From Haliotis asinina (lineage: Eukaryota > Mollusca > Gastropoda > Lepetellida > Haliotidae), in NCBI RefSeq assembly GCF_037392515.1, contig NC_090288.1:10395469-10459468 (forward strand): a DNA stretch of 64,000 nucleotides, given 5' to 3'. A program made the translations under genes and the position numbers. This document shows positions 45,747-59,206 of this stretch, piece by piece. How positions within the stretch are numbered: position 1 is the first letter of the stretch; every line of letters begins with the position of its first letter. The notes below the pieces were generated by a model that searched no databases, was not told the DNA's origin, and saw only the letters and a program-made list of their open reading frames with translations.

Positions 45747-47119
45747 CTGAACGAGTTGAAACATAATGCATCCTCACCATTAAGCTGAACGAGTTGAAAC
45801 AAAATGCATCCTCCCCATTAAGCTGAACGAGTTGAACCATAATGCATCCTCACCATTAAGCTGAACGAGTTGAAACATAATGCATCCTCACCATTAAGCT
45901 GAACGAGTTGAAACATAATGCATCCTCACCATTAAGCCGAACGATTTGAAACATAATGCATCCTCACCATTAAGCTGAACGAGTTGAAACATAATGCATC
46001 CCCACCATTAAGCTGAACGAGTTGAAACATAATGCATCCTCACCATTAAGCTGAACGAGTTGAAACATAATGCATCCTCACCATTAAGCCGAACGAGTTG
46101 AAACATAATGCATCCTCACCATTAAGCCCTCACTATTAAGCTGAACGAGCTGAAACATAATGCATCCTCACCATTAAGCTGAACGAGTTGAAACATAATG
46201 CATCCCCACCATTAATTTGAACGAGTTGAAACATAATGCATCCCCACCATTAAGCTGAACGAGTTGAAACATAATTCATCCTCACCATTAAGCTGAACGA
46301 GTTGAAACATAATGCATCCTCACCATTAAGCTGAACGAGTTGAAACATAATGTAACCTCACCATTAAGCCGAACGAGTTGAAACATAATGCATCCTCACC
46401 ATTAAGCTGAACGAGTTGAAACATAATGCATCCTCACCATTAAGCTGAACGAGTTGAAACATAATGCATCCTCACCATTAAGCCGAACGAGTTGAAACAT
46501 AATGCATCCTCGCCATTAAGCCCTCACTATTAAGCTGAACGAGCTGAAGCATAATGCATCCTCACCATTAAGCTGAACGAGTTGAAACATAATGCATCCC
46601 CACCATTAAGCTGAACGAGTTGAAACATAATGCATCCTCACCATTAAGCTGAACGAGTTGAAACATAATGTATCCTCACCATTAAGCTGAACGAGTTGAA
46701 ACATAATGCATCCTCACCATTAAGCTGAACGAGTTGAAACATAATGCATCCTCACCATTAAGCTGAACGAGTTGAAACATAATGCATCCTCGCCATTAAG
46801 CCCTCACTATTAAGCTGAACGAGTTGAAACATAATGCATCCTCACCATTAAGCTAAACGAGTTGAAACATAATGCATCCTCACCATTAAGCTGAACGAGT
46901 TGAAACATATTGCATCCTCACCATTAAGCTGAACGAGTTGAAACATAATGCATCCTCACCATTAAGCCGAACGAGTTGAAACATAATGCATCCTCACCAT
47001 TAAGCTGAACGAGTTGAAACATAATGTAACCTCACCATTAAGCTGAACGAGTTGAAACATAATGCATCCCCACCATTAAGCTGAACGAGTTGAAACATAA
47101 TGCATCCTCACCATTAAGA
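45747..47119 (+). repeat. 38-bp satellite array, about 35 units, with higher-order insertions
   Basis: Head-to-tail units of 38 bp: AGCTGAACGAGTTGAAACAT + AATGCATCCTCACCATTA. Most units differ by 0-3 bases (AAGCC for AAGCT, CCCCACC for CCTCACC, TGTAACC for TGCATCC). A 14-bp insert (CCCTCACTATTAAG) recurs at about 46127, 46521 and 46801, so the array grew by copying multi-unit blocks. Confidence 0.95.
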
Positions 47120-48656
47120 TCGATGATGATGGATTTCCAAACTAATTCTGCTAACTACTCCAGAATATCTGCACATTGCAATAAGCCAATTGTCACCGCT
47201 TGTACACTGAAAAAGTTTTCGCAACAGATATATACATTTATTATATATTATTGTGTGTAAAGGCGTCTTATGAAAAGACTAACAACTTGAATATGTTAAA
47301 TGCTTTCATTTATTTACTAATCAAAACTTCATGTCTTTACAGTATTTGATGCTGGAAATATATATTCTGCTTATGCAGTCAAGCGCATCAAAGTTGTTTG
47401 TTGACAGAAAAGTGAAAACATATTTCCTTTGGTCTTTTTCTGAATAAAATCAACACAACACATTTCTGGAAAACGTTGGCACTGCTACTGTATTTTAACG
47501 TCATTTAGAAATGTGCACCCCGTGCTTAAGCCTGACACAGCAACCACCAACACAATGTCAGCAACAATAATATCCCCCGTCCATCAGCCATTTCCATTGT
47601 GACTGTGTCAGGCGCTGGCCATATCCATTACTTCAAACTCTTGAAGAAAGCTAACGATGGAATTCCAAGACACAAGCAATCAAAATGTTTATTCGTACAA
47701 CAAACAATGCTGTCGAACAACTGCATAAAAATGACTTGATTTTTGTTTCGTGGGCGCTTTTTCTTGAATCAAGCATTCTAGAGCATGATAGGTTTAAAGA
47801 TGAACAACAACAACAAAAAGAAAGCTTTGCAGGCAGTAGCACTAAACATTCTACATTCATATGTGAATAAACAAACAAAGTGAAGAACAGTAAGTGGGCA
47901 AGAAACTGACAAACAACTACAGGGATCCCACTGTCGTTTGGACGAATATGTATTTCTTCGATCTTGTGGTTCTGGTGCGTCTAACTACAGTTCTGTAACT
48001 TAGCTGAGGCCAGATTAATATTCAGTAATAAATAAATAGTAAAGTCATGTTTAGACATGATATACATAAAGCCTTCTCTTTTAGAATCATCCAGAGAGCA
48101 AAAAAAAACTGACTGGATGAACTATACCAAATACGCATGTGGAATCGCTTTTCTAAGATTACTTTATGCAGGCATAACTTGAGGGAATCCTCGTGTCAGA
48201 AAAATTTCGATGTTCCTTTTATTGAGCAACGCAGGTGTTGGTTACGTGATGGCTATATGAAAATATTCCTGTCTGGATCAGACAGTCCGGTGACTGACAC
48301 TGGTTGATGACACTGACATAACGATGATATACTGATATGTATTAACAAAGTGAGTGTCTCTTTAGGCAGTACTAAATAACATGCTCATCAAGACCAATCA
48401 AGAATGTAACGGTGGTCGTATTTATCATTTAGCAGAGAGCACATTTAATTATTGGATGGGAGGGTAGACCCAATAACAAAATTCACTTTGGCATTTCGTT
48501 CGTTTTTCTTCAACGGACATATATACACAACCGAACATACATGCATTATTCTCAATCAGTTATACACAACAATACATTAATTGTTTATTCTATGGTAACA
48601 ATATACTGCTTAACAGTGATGTGTTTCGTGCATAGAAGCCCACCTACTCAAACCGT
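47120..48656. other. No coding sequence; downstream flank of gene B
   Basis: The segment about 47540-47620 is the inverse of 59390-59460 downstream of gene C (shared ATATTATTG, GGAAATGGCTGATG), and CTTCGATCTTGTGG near 47957 is the inverse of 58793. The inverted duplication therefore covers at least 1 kb beyond the stop codons. Confidence 0.55.
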
Positions 48657-51628
48657 TTATCTCATTCTCATCCGTTTTGATGGTGCCAAGTTGAGGACGT
48701 CATGGTAAAGTACCGGCAGGTCTATGGCGACCACAATACAAAGAGCACAGATAAGTATTACGATACCGCAAGTTCCCAAAGCTCGTGCTGACATTCGTGA
48801 ATCAGAGGCACTAGTGTGGCTTCTCTTGTAGATTGACAGATCCTTCCTGTTAAGGCGCAGATGAAGTCGGAGATGGTCTATCACGTCCTTACGCTGATCT
48901 TGAGTGAGGTTTGTTATGTGTGGTTTATTACGGACACATCCTTCCCCAGGAAAGGAAGAATATTGATCGCTTTGGGTTTTCGCAACAACTGCTCCGTCAA
49001 AAGTAGTTATTACTGAAGATGTTTCCTCGCAAGACGTGTGTGACGTAGATAAATGTGAAAGGTCCTGACATGAAGCTAACTGAAAAGTAGGGGTGGTATG
49101 CGTCATAAGTTCAGATGAAAAATATGCCTGTATGCTCAAAAGCCCATTGTTCATGGTAGGGTTTACCGGAAACGTCATACTTGAAGTCGTTTCCAGTACG
49201 TAAGAGGAAGTATCCTCACTGCACGGCGCTTCATTGACCTTTGGTGGCAGATATGTCCAGTTCTGAAGAACAAGATGTAAGATAAGTAATATCTTTCGTA
49301 ACTGACTACACACAAGGCAATCGCATACACGCATATACTCGCTGATAGTCGGAGGTATGTGAATGGTAGGACCGAATTTGCATAATCGCTTTGGTGTGTG
49401 TCTTTCTTTGGTCAGACTGAGTTTAGTTTTACGCCACACTCAGAAATATTCCAGCGATATGGCCTCGTTCTGTAACTAATCGAGTGCGGACCAGACAATA
49501 TAGTGATCAACAACATGAGCATCGATCTGCGCAACTGGGAACCGATGACATGTGTCAACCAAGTCAGCGAGCCTGACCACCCTATCCCGTTAGTCGCCTC
49601 TTACGACAAACACAGTCGCCTTTCATGGCAAGCATGGGTTGCTGAAGGCCAGTGCTACCCCGGACCTTCACGGGTCGTGTTTCTTTGATGCTGGAAACGT
49701 CTATTGTTGTTCTAATACTGAAGATTGCAGTACTGGGCAAGGTGAATAATGTGCCGCAATTCAGTGTACAGTGTTTTGTCCTTTAAAGATCTGTCTAGCA
49801 TGGTTTCTGAAGTGAGAAATGTAAACGAGACTTATCCCACATATTCCCTGTCTAATTCGCAGGACGCATATTTAGGATGGGCGCTGAAGAATCCTAACGG
49901 GGCGGTTACGAGACCATAAGCAGTTTACCATGCACAATGTCAAATGAAATCTAAAAAAGGTCCGACTGACCTCAAATCCAAACTCACTCATATAGTTCGA
50001 GGATTGCTCAAACACTTACTGTATTGATGGTATTCGAGCCCATACCAGCTGGATAACAGTATGAAGCTGTGTCATTCCCCAAACCTGACAGATACACAGC
50101 ACAGTCTCCTGTTCCATCCAGAAAGTGGGATCCTTCAGATATTTCTCTCACTCCAACGGATATGTCTGATCCAGGTACAGAAGACCAATGGAGGTCAGTC
50201 TCTATTGACTTTGTGTCTATATTTATTGCTTGTATTTGGTCTGTCTGGGTGACGATCGTCACCCAGTGTCTGTTGAAGTTGATAGGTGTAGTAAACGAGT
50301 ATCTATTGTCCCACTGTTCCTTTGGGACAATATGTGTCATACATGTCGGAGTTCCGCTGATGTTGCTTTTGCTAAATTTCATCACCATCACAGGTTTGTC
50401 TGACACGATTTCCACAAGTGTGCCAATGTTTACAACAATCCACTCCCCAGATCCGTCTATATTGTAACTACTATTGCCAATAAGTATGTTGGTTTCAGAA
50501 AAAATGGATATGATCTTATAAGTATCAACTGGACTCCAGTGACTATCGGAGTTCAGTACAGACACGAAACGTTTCCCCCATGAATTGATTGGTAAAGTCT
50601 GTTCAACAAGATGACTTCTTTCCCCGATAAACCTATTTCCACTGATCACACTAACACGTTTATCTGCTTGGACATAGGTTCCTGTCAGGTCAGTATCGGC
50701 TTCGAGAAGAAGGACTTCAAACTGATTCAGTGTCAAGTTGACATATTCTGGAGCTGCAATTTTTACTTCATCCACGACCAACACACATCCAGTTGGTAAC
50801 CTGATCGATACGCCAGTCATGTCTTCACTTGCAGTGATAGCCACTTGACTTCGACCTTCGTCATGAGTGACAACAAAATAGTCCCTGTGCCATGAATCAT
50901 CGTCAAAGACCAGGTAACCATCTGTTGGCCCCAGTGAAGTGCTGACAGCCATTACAGTTATCCCACGTGCTGATGACACAGAGAGGCTGTTAGTCGAACG
51001 TGTGCGGTTTGGCTGTTTGTTGTCCAGAGTTGCATTCCACCCATAACCAAGTTGTCTGGTGACTGCAAAAGACGTTAACGTATTTCCTGCATGATGACGT
51101 ATGCTTCCTCTATTTGCCTTAACTAAGAACGTTGAGACAAGAAGCTGTCCAGGAAATGGGCCTTCCTCTCCGAGCAAAGTTGGTAGAATGAACCAGTTTC
51201 CTTTGGTTGAGTCTGTAAGACAAGAGGTTACAGCACTAGACATGTTTTAATCTTTCAGGCAGACCTCCGCATTACTAGCGTACTATTGTGCCAGATATTT
51301 GCAAATTTTGTAGTAACCGATGTTTTCTACACATATAAGGCTGTAAGTTAGAACTCTGACTTCATTCTTTTAAGTGTTAGTTCATTTCAAATATAGACAT
51401 TTGACCTCAGATGACAGGATGACTATAAAATAGCCTCAATTCGACAATTTACAATTTCACGCATGTTTTACTTAGCACCATTGAACAATTGTCTTTGTTG
51501 CAGATAGCAGGTTCCCAAACGGCTACGACAAATAGATGGCTCATACAACTGTACTCACGTGTCTGAACGGAATGTGGAGAATATGCTACCAGAATTGTCC
51601 AGAACAGTACCAAAACAACTTCATCCAT
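48657..51628 (-). CDS. Gene B: IgGFc-binding-domain type I membrane protein
   Basis: Three exons on the minus strand: 51628-51559, 51212-50020 and 49262-48657, with the same junction sites and phases as genes A and C, giving 622 residues. Exon 1 is MDEVVLVLFWTILVAYSPHS. Exon 2 carries the IgGFc-binding-like domain (GNWFILPTLLG, GPTDGYLVFD, DLTGTYVQADKRVSVISGNR, GTPTCMTHIVPKEQWDNRYS). Exon 3 has the stalk (NWTYLPPKVNEAPCSEDTSS), HTSASDSRMSARALGT, a membrane span (about 24 residues ending VAIDLPVL) and the tail LAPSKRMRMR. An ATG five codons upstream (51643) is also in frame, but the chosen one aligns with the paralogues. Intron 1 is only 346 bp; intron 2 carries a SINE. It is head-to-head with gene C. 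Confidence 0.8.
49415..49678 (-). mobile_element. Full-length long-family SINE in intron 2 of gene B
   Basis: From the tail: GAGTTTAGTTTTACGCCACA, TATTCCAGCGATATGGC, GACCAGACAATATAGTGATC, GAGCATCGATCTGCGCAACT, CAAGTCAGCGAGCCTGACCA, GTTAGTCGCCTCTTACGAC and head GGTTGCTGAAGGCCAG + CGGACCTTCACGGGTCGTG. It differs in site and orientation from the SINE in gene A's intron 2, so the two inserted independently. Confidence 0.9.
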
Positions 51629-51720
51629 TTCAGCCGCACGCACTGGTCATGCCCAGTATGGAGCTCAGTTATATTTAAGCCGTCGCTGATTGTGTTATTG
51701 ACTGGTGAAAATCAGTTAAC
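51629..51720 (-). promoter_or_regulatory. Core promoter of gene B
   Basis: The minus strand has CTTAAATATAAC (51679-51668), about 40-50 bp upstream of the start codon, preceded by CAGCGACGGC and TTTTCACCAGTCAATAACAC, closely matching gene A upstream. GACCAGTGCGTGCGGC between the TATA-like box and ATG is also similar to gene C. Confidence 0.55.
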
Positions 51721-54700
51721 ATGTTAGCATCCAGACACATTCTGAGCATCCAAGGACTGGCGATAAACACACAGCAATATTGCAAACCAATCAGAAATAT
51801 ATTTATTGTTAATTTATTGAGTTCAAAAGCAAGTATAGTTTTAAGTCCCGAGCAAAATATTTTCGCTAAACATCTCGAGGTCGCCTCTCATTCACGTAGT
51901 CTTCCAAACTTATTTAACATGGCTGTGTCTATAAACATTGGAAACCGCATGTGTAGACATTGTTGCAGAAAATGTAGTCGCTGACTGTGGCATGGATGGT
52001 GATGGTGAAAAAATAATTGGCGTTTTTAGCATCAGGGCTGTATCTTGTAAAGAACAGAACAAGCACTGGTCTCAAATCCTATAATTTTTGCCATGGCTCA
52101 GTAGTATATCCTTCCAATCCAGCAAAGATTTTACTGGAATCGTCACAATAGATGATCCGTATTTTTCCATTTCGCACAACACTTTAACAAATATATATAA
52201 ATCGTCACAATGTATGATCCGTATTTTTTCCATTTCGCACATCACTTTAACAAATACAATTATGTAAATCACCTATAAGCACTATGTCTTCAACATCAAT
52301 AGTGACTAAGAAACAGCAAAATTGGAAACGAGTTTGTAATAATTTTGTTAGATAAACCTTCCGGCAGTGAACAGTGTTGACAGGAACAGACTGATGACCC
52401 AAATTTGCTTGGAGCAGTGATTACAATGACAATGATTGAAAGAGTGAACCTTTCTGTCGTGTCATGGAAAACACATAAAATTATCAAACCAGACCCAGAA
52501 TATTTTGTGTTGTAATGATATTGTGAATATGCAATATGAAAACCACAATAACGAATGATTTTTACCAGGAACCCCTGTCTGTGACATCAGATCCGGTGAC
52601 TTTTGCACTCACTAGAAAACAAGTTTGATTTCGCTATCTTAATTTCCGTTTTTTTCTCTCGTCAAATTAAAGTGAGAATAATAAATGAAACACTTGTAGA
52701 ATGTGAAATTCTTCCTCTGTCGCCAAGTTGTAAGTAAAAGTCATGTAAACTTTGTTCTGTTCAAAATAGCCATATTTATGTTGGGTTTGACTTAGCGCGC
52801 CATGTTTCTTCTTCGTTACTGTAACATGGAGCAACATTGTTTTTCTTTGGGTTTGTGTCGAAAATAATGAACAACACTTGAAATTAGGAAACACTTGAAA
52901 CTCGTGAATTTTCATAAATGATGTATTTAATTTTGGAACTGTCATGATATGACACGTTGGAATAAATGTAAAAATGTCATTTGGAGGAAATGTGTGATGA
53001 CATCGAAAATATGATTTGTTTACGACGAAAGCTTTCAATTACCTTTCTTCAGACCCAAGTATTGACCCATTTCGCCAAGCTATAATTGTTTTATTATGTA
53101 ATTACTGAAATAAAACTTCTAAAGACCAACACATGTCCATTTAGTCAAGAAAATTCTTTTTTTTTTATTACAAACCCATAACATTAGGTCAACAACACTG
53201 TAATATGTAAACAATAGAATGACGTCATAGTTTGGCGTCATGTCCCTCAAAACAGAATTTTAGTAACTCAAGTCAGTATGACTTTTGTGCGGACGTGGGA
53301 TGGATACAATATGCTTTTCTGTCCATGGTCACGTGACCGCCTTTGGACCAATCAGCACGTAAAATACGCTTATGTAATAAACGAATTTACAATCAGATAA
53401 TTATGAAATATCGGATATACGAATTTTTGTGTGCTAATCTGACGATTTATTCGGTTCCTAATACAAAACGCATTCGACTGTCAATCAGCTAATCCGGGAA
53501 TATTCAGGAAAATTTATATTATTAATGTTTGTCTTGTCCTTAACCAAGATATATTGAAAAAATAATGTTTACTTTATCTATCTAGTATTAATGTGCCAAA
53601 TGCTATTTTAGTTGTCCCCTGTGCAATGACACATCAACTGTTTGAAATTGTCCACACACATAACAACGCCTTATGCTGAAATTAAATCCGCGGGCTAAAG
53701 GTACCATAAAACGTGAGTGCATGCTACCATCCACCAGCAGGTAAGATTGACCAGTAGATTTTGGACAAAGTCCTATCAACGCTTTAACGTCATCAATTTG
53801 ACGACACACCATCGACTGTATCTTCTACGTTCAGCGAGGCACATGGAGCGCACTGTACGCTACCGTGTGTTTCAGCAACACGCATACATGTTTAAACATG
53901 TTTAAAACTTATAAGTCAGAATAAGAACGCTAAAACCTTTTAAAAAAATATTCACGTTGTTTTATGGGTTGCATTCTGTTGTCGGCTGTGAGGCAGTGAG
54001 CCTCCTCGGCTAAGGCCACCCAGCAAGGCCACCCTGGGCTTCCAAGACGTTTCGGAGCATGAGGAGAGAGTCCAACCCTGTATTGGGCGTTTGGGACATG
54101 TCTTTGTAATGCGAATTGTGGCACCTCAGACGACCTGATGCTGTCAATGGCATCAGTACGTGGATGCGTGCGTGAGTGCGCGCGAGTGTGGTATGTTGGG
54201 CAGAGGAAGGGAAGGTAATGTACATATGCGTAAAATAATGGTTGCTTCTGGTACTTACTTATATACTTAGACTGAACGAAGTTAGATGAAGACAGTACAA
54301 AACACCTGCTTATTAAGTTATTTTTAACGATTGTTTGTCTGTGTTAAAGATGCGGATAAATGAATTTGGTTCTAGACTTTTATTATTTCAGGTGAACAAA
54401 TCACAAAAATACATTATACACAAAATTAATGTAGAAAGTAAATATCTGGAATCTGATGTTTCAACGGCTTTCCACAACTAAAAACATGTCAAGTTCGATT
54501 GTAGGATTAATCAATGTCAACGTTTTATAATTTCAGAACATCGAACTACTCTTTTCACAAACATAGAACTACTGTTACTGAGCTCAATAATTTAGCAGCA
54601 ATTATGAATCTGATTGACTTGCTATACTGCTGTTTATCTGACACCGCTTCTTAATGTTCACACCAATCAAAGCCATCTCGTTGTCCTGGCATCTTATTTG

Positions 54701-54865
54701 TCAGGCTTTTGTACTGGGAATGAAGGACAAGACTTCTGAGCAATTCAAAAATGGCAAATCAGCAAGCTCAGACTTGATTTGCGTGGGCTGATAACAAAGT
54801 ATGCTGTTTCTGAAATGTACTTACACTCAAACACATCCGCATGGTAATTACCTCCTTTCACACAC
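51721..54865. other. No gene; shared upstream region of genes B and C
   Basis: 51745-51975 matches the upstream flank of gene A and the orphan at 44.8 kb. TCCATTTCGCACA(A/T)CACT is present twice (about 52168 and 52228), a 60-bp local duplication. The rest, to gene C, shows no coding signal. Confidence 0.5.
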
Positions 54866-54945
54866 ACTGAACCAATACCGCAGTCAAATGAAATTTAAAT
54901 AAAAACTTGCCTCCATATTGGTTATGGCTAGTGCACGCGACAGAT
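54866..54945 (+). promoter_or_regulatory. Core promoter of gene C
   Basis: GAACCAATACCGCAG (CCAAT box) followed by TTTAAATAAAAAC at 54894-54906, then the gene start 40 bp later. It is similar in order and spacing to genes A and B. Confidence 0.55.
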
Positions 54946-57900
54946 ATGGAAGAAGTCGGTCTGATAGTGTTGTGGACAATTCTTGTGGCCTATTCTCCAC
55001 GTTCCGTGCAGTCATGTAAGTACAGTTGTATGAGATTTCTGTTTGTCGTGCCCCTTTAGGGATTGACCATTATATATTCTTAGTAGCAGGATTTAATGTG
55101 AGAATCTAAATGTCTGGACCTAAGACTGATTTAGCTACACCTTAAAACAAACAATCGTTTAGCACAGCCTAAGTGTGAGTTAACTACCAGAAGTACATAC
55201 CTTTTTCCTCACCCACACCACATACCACGTATACACCCATGCACACCCACACGCACGCACAGAAAGAAAGAGAGAGAGAGAGAGTGATCTAGTCAGAGCA
55301 TTTATCGTATGTACAGACTATATGCATACACCCAACCACCATACACATAAGGTTATGACAGTGTTGACCCCACCGCAGTAAAATAAACAAAAGCATAGTT
55401 ATTTTTTCAATAGATAAGTTTTAAAAAATAGCATCCATTCCTAATGACCAGTTCCTCGAATTCAAATGTGCATCCTTTCCAAATGTAAAACATGCATCAC
55501 ATTGTTCGTAAATTGTCCGAATAAAAAAATCTTGATTGAACTTATGAACACAGAAAAGTGAAACTGTCCATTTAAGACTATGTAAAGGCTTGTTTCCCAT
55601 ATCACAAGGCAAAATGTTTGCATTCGAAAAGAAAGAAAGAAACACAAACCACCCCGACAACCTAAAACAACAACAAAAAGAAAACAAAAAAAAGCAAAGT
55701 CAACCCACTCACACATTGCTCGCTCATTGCTTGCCGCGTCATTTGGAAATTAGTTGGTGCAGGTGTAACATAGAGAATCTCACCCAAGTGTCTACTGATG
55801 TCAGTAACATCAACACGAGTTCATAAAGTTACAAATATTCGAGGCCTGCCTTGCTTCAATCAACGTATCTTCATATACACAAGACAGGAGGTGAGATTCT
55901 ATTTATCATAAAACATACTCATTAGTTTTCACCGAAAAACATTACTGCCACGAGAAACGATGTCACAGCATTGTGACATAATGGAGTTCATGACATCATA
56001 TCGCTGTCAGGGCACCGTACAAAATCGGCTGTCAAAACGGCACGAGGTATAGTTTGATCTCACACACGCATTATTTCCAGTGAATCAATTCTGACCTGCA
56101 CATTGCTTTCTTGTGAGGGCTGCTCGAAAAGGTTAAAATTAACTAGTGCTGTAACATCTTATATTGTAGCTACCAGAGGAAACTGGTTCATCCTACCAAC
56201 ATTGCTCGGGGACGGAGGAATATGCCCAGGCGAGCTCCTCATCTCAACGCACAAATTTCGAGGAGACAATGGAACCATACGCCATCATGCAGGAAACTCG
56301 TCGACGTCATATATAGTCAGCAAACAACGTGGATATGGACGGATTCCAACTATGCATAATTCAGCCCCAGTCCATACACCACGGGCAGCTAACAGCCTCT
56401 CTGTGTTATCAGAACATCATTCTAGTTATGTGATTTCTGTCAGCTCGTCACTGGGACCAACAGATGGTTACCTGGTCTTCGACGTTGCATCATGGCGCAA
56501 GAAGTACTATGTCATCACTCACAGCGAAGGTCGAAGTCAAGTGGCTATCACTGCACATGCAAACATGACCAGCGTGTCTGTCAGGCTACCACCTGGAAGT
56601 GTGTTGCTGGTGGATGAAGTACAAATCACAGCTCCAGAATATGTCAACGTGACTTTGAGTCAATTTGAAGTCCTTTTTCTTGAAGCTGATACTAACCTGA
56701 CAGGAACCTATGTTCAAGCAAACAACCGTATTAGTGTGGTCAGTGGAAATAGGTTTATTGGGGAAGGAATCTTTTTAACTGAACAGACTTTACCAATCAA
56801 ATCATGGGGGAAGAGTTTCGTATCTGTACTGAACTCCGACGGTCACTGGAGTCCAATCGATACTTATAAGATCATATCGAGTTTTTCTGACACAAACATA
56901 ATTATTGGCAATAGTAGTTACAATATAGACGGATCTGGGGAGTGGATTGTCGTAAACATTGGCACACTTGTGGAAATCGTGTCAGACAAACCTGTGATGG
57001 TGATGAAGTTTAGCAAAAGCAATATCAGCGGAACTCCGACATGTATGACACATATTGTCCCAAAGGAACAGTGGCATGTTAAATACTCGTTTGTTACTCC
57101 TATCAACTTCAATAGACACTGGGTGACTGTTGTCACTCATACAAATCAAATAAAAGCAATAACAATGGACACACAACCAATAGAATTTGACTTCCAATGG
57201 TCCTCAGTACCAGGATCAAACATATCCGTTGGAGTGAAAGAAGTTTCTGAAGGATCCCACTTTCTGGATGGAACAGGAGACTGTGCCGTTTATCTGTCAG
57301 GCTCGGGGAATGACACAGCTTCATACTGTTATCCAGCAAGCATGGGCTCACGATTAATCAATACAGTAAGTGCTTAAGCTTTCTTCAAACCGAGTAAGTG
57401 AATATTTGGATTTGAGGTCAGTCGGGCCGGGTTTTTTTAGATTTCCGATCACATGACGAGGTACTTGGTGAACTGCGTATGATATCGTAACCGCCGCATG
57501 AGGGGCAACACCCATCCCAAATATGCGTCGTGGAATATGTTGGATAGGTCACGTAACTGGTTAACAGTTTCCACTTTCAGAAGCAATAATTAGCAGATCT
57601 TTAAAAGACAAATGGTGTACAATTATTTGTGCTACATTACACACTTTGTCCAGTAGTGTGATCTTCAGTATTAGAACAGCGATAGTCGATTCCAGCATAT
57701 AGCATATACACCGATACTTAAATACCAAATCAATTGAGCGTATTCGGTCCTACCACTCATATACTCTCTACGATCAACGGGTATTTGTGTGGATGCGTTT
57801 GCCTTGTGTGTACATGCGTGTCAATTAAGAGAGATGTTACTGATCTTAAATCTTGTTCTTCAGAACTGGACATATCTGCCACCAAAGGTCAATGAAGCAC

Positions 57901-58457
57901 CGTGCAGTCAGGATATTTCTTCTTACGTACAGGAACAGGCTTCAAGTATGACGTATCCAGCAAGACCCAACATGGACATTTGGTTTTTGAGCATACAGTC
58001 ATCTGCTTCAACTGGAAGTACGATGCAGACGACCCATACTTCACAGTTGCCTTCATCTCAAGACCTTTTACTTTTACCTTCTACTGAAGCAACATCTTCA
58101 GAAATTGTTAGTTTCGACAGAGCAATTGTTGAGAAAACCCAAAGTGATCAACCGTCTTCCTTCCCCAGAGAAGACTGTGTCAGTGTTAAATCATTCATAA
58201 CAAACCTTACTCGCGATCAACATAAGGGCATAACAGACGATCTCCGACTTCATCTGAGTCTTAACAGGAAGGATCTGTCGACCTACAAGAGACGACACAC
58301 CAGTGCCTCTGATTCACGAATGTCAGCACAAGCTCTGGGAACTTTCGGTATTGCAGTACTCATTTGTGCTCTTTGTATCCTGATCGCAATAGATCTGCCG
58401 ATACTTTGCCATGACGTCCTCAACTTGGCACCATCAAAACGGATCAGAACGAGATAA
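54946..58457 (+). CDS. Gene C: IgGFc-binding-domain type I membrane protein
   Basis: Three exons: 54946-55015, 56170-57365 and 57864-58457, giving 619 residues. Donor TCAT|GTAAGT and acceptor TATTGTAG|CT join in phase 1; donor AATACA|GTAAGT and acceptor TTGTTCTTCAG|AAC in phase 0. Residues 1-23 are a signal peptide (MEEVGLIVLWTILVAYSPRS). Residues 24-422 are the IgGFc-binding-like domain (GNWFILPTLLG, YYVITHSEGRSQVAI, DEVQITAPEYVNVTLSQFEV, NLTGTYVQANNRISVVSGNR, CMTHIVPKEQW) with several NxS/T sites. Residues 423-566 are a Ser/Thr-rich stalk, 567-578 a conserved block (HTSASDSRMSAQ), about 579-603 the membrane span, and 16 residues form the tail. Unlike A and B it has Ser at 167 where they have Cys, and a new Cys at 42. 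Its introns carry no SINE. Confidence 0.82.
55261..55285. repeat. (GA)n microsatellite in intron 1 of gene C
   Basis: AGAAAGAAAGAGAGAGAGAG followed by AGAG. Short simple repeat. Confidence 0.9.
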
Positions 58458-59206
58458 AGGGTTCCGTAAATGAGTTGGGGCTTATATGTACGAAACATAT
58501 CAGTGTTAAGCAGTATATTGCAACGATGGAAATTAATGTAATGTTGTGTATAAATGTATAATAGTAGGGGAAGCGTACATAGAAGGCTGAGTTTAATTGT
58601 CCCTTGTAGAGAAACGAGCGAAAAGTCCAAAGTCCAATAACTTTTCTCTCTGCTGAATGCTAAATATGGCCATCGTTACAATCTGAATTAGTTTTCATGA
58701 GCGGAAACTTTAGAAATGACTAACCAGGTCCTTATTACTGAGTATTAATCTGGCCTCAGCTTAACCGCGGCACACGGAGCAACAGTCAGGCAACAAGATC
58801 GAAGAAATATAATTCCCCCAATGACTCATGGATCCGTTTGTCAGGTTCACAGACTTACTGTTCTTCATTTAATCAGTATTTGTTTATTTATGTATACATG
58901 TAGATTGTTTTGTGCTACTGGGTGGAATTCAATCTGTGTTTGTTGTCCATCTTCAAAACTGTCATGTTTTAGAATGTTTTATTACACCAACTAAATATTT
59001 TGAAAATGAACTAGTCATGATTGATTCAGATGAACGTCTCTGACGTTTGTTCTACAAATATATAGTGTTATTGTTAGTGTATTGGATTATTGTATGTCAC
59101 TCATTAATTTATTTAAATATCAACGTGGACACTTTAGTTCTTTTGTGTGCAAATTAATGTCTTTTCACTTGTCCACCCTTGTACTTGTCATGTATTTAAT
59201 GCTTGC
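58458..59206. other. No coding sequence; downstream flank of gene C
   Basis: Partly the inverse of 47.9-48.6 kb downstream of gene B. No clear AATAAA close to the stop codon. Confidence 0.45.

Noticed and set aside
45747..47119. CRISPR-like array of regular repeats
   Set aside because: Units follow each other directly with no unique spacers, the host is an animal, and the variation is that of a satellite.
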